From positions 1 to 64,000 of the forward strand of contig NZ_JAGPXX010000012.1 in NCBI RefSeq assembly GCF_018070345.1: a stretch of 64,000 nucleotides of DNA, written 5' to 3'. The position numbers and the translations under genes were made by a program. This document shows positions 59,722-64,000 of this stretch, in pieces (positions within the stretch are counted from its first letter, which is position 1; every line of letters starts with the position of its first letter). The notes beneath the pieces were generated by a model. That model was not told where the DNA came from. It worked only from the letters and a program-made list of their open reading frames with translations, and made no database searches. Origin of the DNA: Streptomyces sp. F63 (lineage in GTDB: Bacteria > Actinomycetota > Actinomycetes > Streptomycetales > Streptomycetaceae).

Positions 59722-60921
59722 ATGGCAGTCACCGGGAACGGTCCGCTGGCGGGCGTGCGCGTGGTGGAGCTGGCCGGCATCGGCCCGGGCCCGTTCGCCG
59801 CCATGCTCCTCGCCGACCTCGGCGCCGACGTCGTGCGCGTCGACCGCCCCGGCGGTGCCGGGATCGGCATCGACCCGGCCCGCGACCTCACCAACCGGAA
59901 CAAGCGCTCGGTCCTGCTCGACCTCAAGACCGAGGCCGGGCGGACGGCCGTGCTGGACCTCGCCGCCCGCGCGGACATCCTGCTGGAGGGCAACCGGCCC
60001 GGCGTCACCGAGCGCCTCGGTGTCGGCCCGGAGGACTGCCTCGCCCGCAACCCCCGCCTGGTGTACGGCCGGATGACCGGCTGGGGCCAGGACGGACCGC
60101 TCGCCCCGCGCGCCGGGCACGACATCGGCTACGTCGCCGTCACCGGAGCCCTCGGCATGATCGGCCCGGCCGGCGGCCCGCCCGCCGTGCCCGCCAACCT
60201 CCTCGGCGACTACGCGGGCGGCTCCCTCTACCTCGTCGTCGGCGTCCTCGCCGCCCTCCAGCACGCCCGGACCACCGGAACCGGGCAGGTCGTGGACGCG
60301 GCCATCACCGACGGGACCGCCCACCTCACCACGATGATCCACGCCCTGCTGGCCGCCGGCGCCTGGCAGGACCGCCGCGGCGCCAACCTGCTCGACGGCG
60401 GCACCCCCTTCTACGGCGTCTACGAGACCGCCGACGGCGGCTGGATGGCCGTCGGCGCCCTGGAGGAACGCTTCTACGAGGAGTTCACCCGCCTCCTCGG
60501 CCTCGGTGAGGACGCCCCCGACCGCGCCGACCCCGGCGCGTGGCACGCACTGCGCGCCGCCGTCGCCGACCGCTTCCGGACCCGCACCCGCGAGGAGTGG
60601 ACGGCCGTCTTCGCGGATTCCGACGCCTGCGTCGCCCCCGTGCTGTCCCTGCGGGAGGCCCCGAACCACCCGCATCTCGCCGCCCGCGGCACCTTCACCG
60701 ACCACGGCGGCATCACCCAGCCCGCCCCCGCGCCGCGGTTCTCGGCCACCCCCGGCGCCGTCCGCACCCCGCCCGCCCTGCCCGGCGCCGACACCGCCGG
60801 GGTGGCCGCCGACTGGGACCTGCCCGGCCTCACCGCCGCGGCCGCGCCGGCCGCCCCGGGAGCCCCGGGAGCCCCGGGAGCCACGGGGCACACCGCGGCC
60901 CCCGCCGGCACCACCGGCTGA
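59722..60921 (+). CDS. CoA-transferase family III (alpha-methylacyl-CoA racemase-like)
   Basis: A 399-residue enzyme of the CaiB/AMACR family. GPLAGVRVVELAGIGPGPFAAMLLADLGADVVRVDRP is the family opening, RNKRSVLLDLK follows, and the racemase His/Asp pair is seen in AGHDIGYVAVTG and LGDYAGGS, so racemase of 2-methylacyl-CoA is more likely than CoA transfer. GAGG precedes ATG 59722. A Gly-Ala-Pro tail ends it. Head of a run of acyl-CoA catabolic genes. Confidence 0.9.
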   Translation: MAVTGNGPLAGVRVVELAGIGPGPFAAMLLADLGADVVRVDRPGGAGIGIDPARDLTNRNKRSVLLDLKTEAGRTAVLDLAARADILLEGNRPGVTERLGVGPEDCLARNPRLVYGRMTGWGQDGPLAPRAGHDIGYVAVTGALGMIGPAGGPPAVPANLLGDYAGGSLYLVVGVLAALQHARTTGTGQVVDAAITDGTAHLTTMIHALLAAGAWQDRRGANLLDGGTPFYGVYETADGGWMAVGALEERFYEEFTRLLGLGEDAPDRADPGAWHALRAAVADRFRTRTREEWTAVFADSDACVAPVLSLREAPNHPHLAARGTFTDHGGITQPAPAPRFSATPGAVRTPPALPGADTAGVAADWDLPGLTAAAAPAAPGAPGAPGATGHTAAPAGTTG

Positions 60922-61165
60922 TGGAGCCGCGTGCCGTGCGGTCCGCCGCCGCCCCGGACCACACCGGGGGGCCGGCGGACGGCCGCTCCGCCCGGGACGG
61001 CGGGGCGGCGGCCCGGACCGTCCCGGCCGCGCCCCGGCCGTCCGCGCCGGCTCCCGGCCGTCTCCGCGGGCCGGCCCGTTCCCGCGTCCCCCTCCGCGGC
61101 CGTGGTGCCGCACGCGCCCGTGCCACCGCCCGTCCCGCTCCCACCATCCCGTCAGGAGGCGCGAG

Positions 61166-62308
61166 TTGAAGCGCACCGTCTTCACCGCCGAGCACGAGGC
61201 GTTCCGCGAGACCGTCCGCACCTTCCTGCAGAAGGAGGTGGAACCCCACCACGAGCGCTGGGAGCGGGAGGGCGTCGTCGACCGCTCCGCCTGGCTCGCG
61301 GCCGGCCGGCAGGGGCTGCTCGGCCTCGCCGTTCCGGAGGAGTACGGGGGCGGCGGGACCGCCGACTTCCGCTACAGCGCCGTCCTCACCGAGGAGTTCG
61401 CCCGGGCCGGTGCCTCCGGTCTGGCGGTCGGCCTGCACAACGACATCATCGGCCCGTACCTCACCGCCCTCGGCACCGACGAGCAGAAGCGGCGCTGGCT
61501 GCCCGGCTTCTGCAGCGGCGAGACCATCACGGCCATCGCCATGACGGAGCCCGGCGCCGGCTCCGACCTCCAGGGCATCCGCACCACCGCCACCGACGCC
61601 GGCGGCCACTGGGTGCTCAACGGCTCCAAGACCTTCATCTCCAACGGCATCCTTGCCGACCTCGTCATCGTGGTGGCCCGCACCACCCCCGAGGGCGGCG
61701 CCAAGGGCCTCAGCCTGCTGGTCGTCGAACGCGGCATGGCGGGCTTCGAGCGCGGCCGGAACCTCGACAAGATCGGCCAGAAGGCGCAGGACACCGCCGA
61801 GCTGTTCTTCCGTGACGTCCGCGTCCCCAAGGAGAACCTCCTCGGCGAGGAGAACGGCGCCTTCCTCCACCTGATGACCCATCTCGCCCAGGAGCGGATG
61901 AGCATCGCCGTCGCCGCCATCGCCGGCGCCGAGGAACTGCTGGAGATCACCAAGGCCTACGTCAAGGAGCGGGAGGCCTTCGGCCGGCCGCTGGCGAAGC
62001 TGCAGCACATCCGCTTCGAGATCGCCGAGATGGCCACCGAGTGCGCCGTCACCCGCGCCTTCCTCGACCGCTGCATCGAGGAGCACACGGCGGGGCAGCT
62101 CGACGCCGTGCACGCCTCGATGGCCAAGTGGTGGGCCACCGAACTCCAGAAGCGGGTCACCGACCGCTGCCTCCAGCTCCACGGCGGCTACGGGTACATG
62201 ACCGAGTACCGGGTCGCCAAGGCGTTCACGGACGGCCGCATCCAGACCATCTACGGCGGCACCACCGAGATCATGAAGGAGATCATCGGCCGGTCGGTCC
62301 TCGGCTGA
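61166..62308 (+). CDS. Acyl-CoA dehydrogenase
   Basis: A 380-residue FAD enzyme that oxidises acyl-CoA to enoyl-CoA. Signatures: AMTEPGAGSDLQGIRTTA (FAD/CoA site), LNGSKTFISNG, and the C-terminal GGYGYMTEYRVAKAFTDGRI and YGGTTEIMKEIIGR. TTG 61166 follows AGGAGG at 6 nt. A 244-bp gap separates it from the racemase; no gene is seen there. Confidence 0.95.
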   Translation: MKRTVFTAEHEAFRETVRTFLQKEVEPHHERWEREGVVDRSAWLAAGRQGLLGLAVPEEYGGGGTADFRYSAVLTEEFARAGASGLAVGLHNDIIGPYLTALGTDEQKRRWLPGFCSGETITAIAMTEPGAGSDLQGIRTTATDAGGHWVLNGSKTFISNGILADLVIVVARTTPEGGAKGLSLLVVERGMAGFERGRNLDKIGQKAQDTAELFFRDVRVPKENLLGEENGAFLHLMTHLAQERMSIAVAAIAGAEELLEITKAYVKEREAFGRPLAKLQHIRFEIAEMATECAVTRAFLDRCIEEHTAGQLDAVHASMAKWWATELQKRVTDRCLQLHGGYGYMTEYRVAKAFTDGRIQTIYGGTTEIMKEIIGRSVLG

Positions 62309-62310
62309 GG

Positions 62311-62343
62311 GCGGTGCCGTGCGGCAGCACCGCACGGCACCGC
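62311..62343 (+). terminator. Hairpin directly after acyl-CoA dehydrogenase
   Basis: GCGGTGCCGTGCGG, loop CAGCA, perfect complement: a 14-bp stem two bases past the stop. It may separate expression of the dehydrogenase from the thiolase. Confidence 0.75.
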
Positions 62344-62466
62344 CCGGAACGCGCAGCGTGCCCCCGGCACCACCCGTACTACCCGTACCACTCGTACCAC
62401 CCGCACCTCCCCACCGCCGTCCGCCCGGGCGGCACGGCAACGAACAGCACGGAAAGGCTGCCGACG

Positions 62467-63681
<1,215 letters not shown>

Positions 63682-63754
63682 GCGCCGCCCGGCGCCCCGG
63701 GCGCCGCGGAACCGGCCCTCCCCGACCCCCTTCCACGGAGACTGCGAAAACACC

Positions 63755-64000
63755 ATGAGCGAGCCCACCACCATCCGCTGGGAACAGGACGGCGACGGTG
63801 TCGTCACCCTCGTCCTGGACGACCCCCGGCAGTCCGCCAACACCATGAACGCCGCCTTCCGCGACTCCCTCACGGCCGTCGCGGACCGCCTGGAGGCCGA
63901 GCGCGACGCCGTCCGCGGCGTGATCGTCACCTCCGCCAAGAAGACCTTCTTCGCCGGCGGCGACCTGCGCGACCTCAGCCGGATCACCCCCGAACTGGCC
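63755..64000 (+). CDS. FadB-like enoyl-CoA hydratase/3-hydroxyacyl-CoA dehydrogenase, 5' part
   Basis: Only the first 82 residues are in the window. WEQDGDGVVTLVLDDPRQSANTMN and GVIVTSAKKTFFAGGDLRDL form the N-terminal crotonase domain with the oxyanion-hole FFAGGDL. Context (racemase, dehydrogenase, thiolase) suggests the fused hydratase-dehydrogenase of beta-oxidation. ATG 63755 has GGAG 15 nt upstream, a loose spacing. The gene runs off the right edge. Confidence 0.85.
   Translation, partial: MSEPTTIRWEQDGDGVVTLVLDDPRQSANTMNAAFRDSLTAVADRLEAERDAVRGVIVTSAKKTFFAGGDLRDLSRITPELA

Overview
The window is a stretch of a very GC-rich actinobacterial chromosome, almost certainly from a Streptomyces or close relative. 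Genes show a strong third-codon G/C bias and GTG/TTG starts are common. The family content fits: a WhiB-like regulator, an SsgA-like cell division protein, a DUF574 methyltransferase, DUF5133, a methanogenic-output-domain/SpoIIE pair, a Streptomyces subtilisin inhibitor remnant and LacI-controlled polysaccharide genes. No insertion sequence, CRISPR array or large biosynthetic cluster is visible. It reads as core-to-accessory chromosome with many short tandem repeats between genes.

Left part (1-11.4 kb): a secreted GH11 xylanase with inverted repeats upstream, a decayed gene remnant, a secreted type-B carboxylesterase, a DUF574 methyltransferase, and a copper amine oxidase that appears split over two secreted proteins. 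Then come small stress and membrane proteins, an ATP-grasp-like protein, a tandem universal stress protein and a HAD phosphatase.

11.4-15.4 kb: a reactive-sulfur module. It holds a DUF302 protein, a CsoR-family repressor with a Cys-only (CstR-like) site, a persulfide dioxygenase-rhodanese, a single rhodanese and a rhodanese-DUF2892 membrane protein. Similar 18-bp CATACCC-N4-GGGTATG elements lie upstream of several of them.

15.5-21.8 kb: a ceb-like beta-glucoside uptake system (GH1 beta-glucosidase, two ABC permeases, a lipoprotein binding protein and a divergent LacI regulator), with two operators 22 bp apart and hairpins between genes. A frameshifted subtilisin inhibitor gene follows.

22.4-45.2 kb: mixed housekeeping. 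This includes VOC, NfeD-stomatin-Ser/Thr kinase, an acetoacetate-decarboxylase-like protein, a MetOD1/SpoIIE pair, a PrmC-like methyltransferase, SRPBCC, DUF4230, a Cip1-like secreted protein with a second LacI regulator, WhiB, initiator tRNA-fMet, an acyl-ACP desaturase with a repeated operator, an ABC-F protein, GPP34, an SsgA-like protein and a haem-oxygenase-like protein.

45.7-56.4 kb: a two-component system, then a tightly coupled oligopeptide ABC operon ending in a 6-aminohexanoate-hydrolase-like enzyme and facing a LysR regulator. The right end carries a CDGSH protein/methyltransferase pair, endonuclease V, a YciI protein, and an acyl-CoA catabolic run (CoA-transferase/racemase, acyl-CoA dehydrogenase, thiolase, and the start of a FadB-like protein cut by the window edge).
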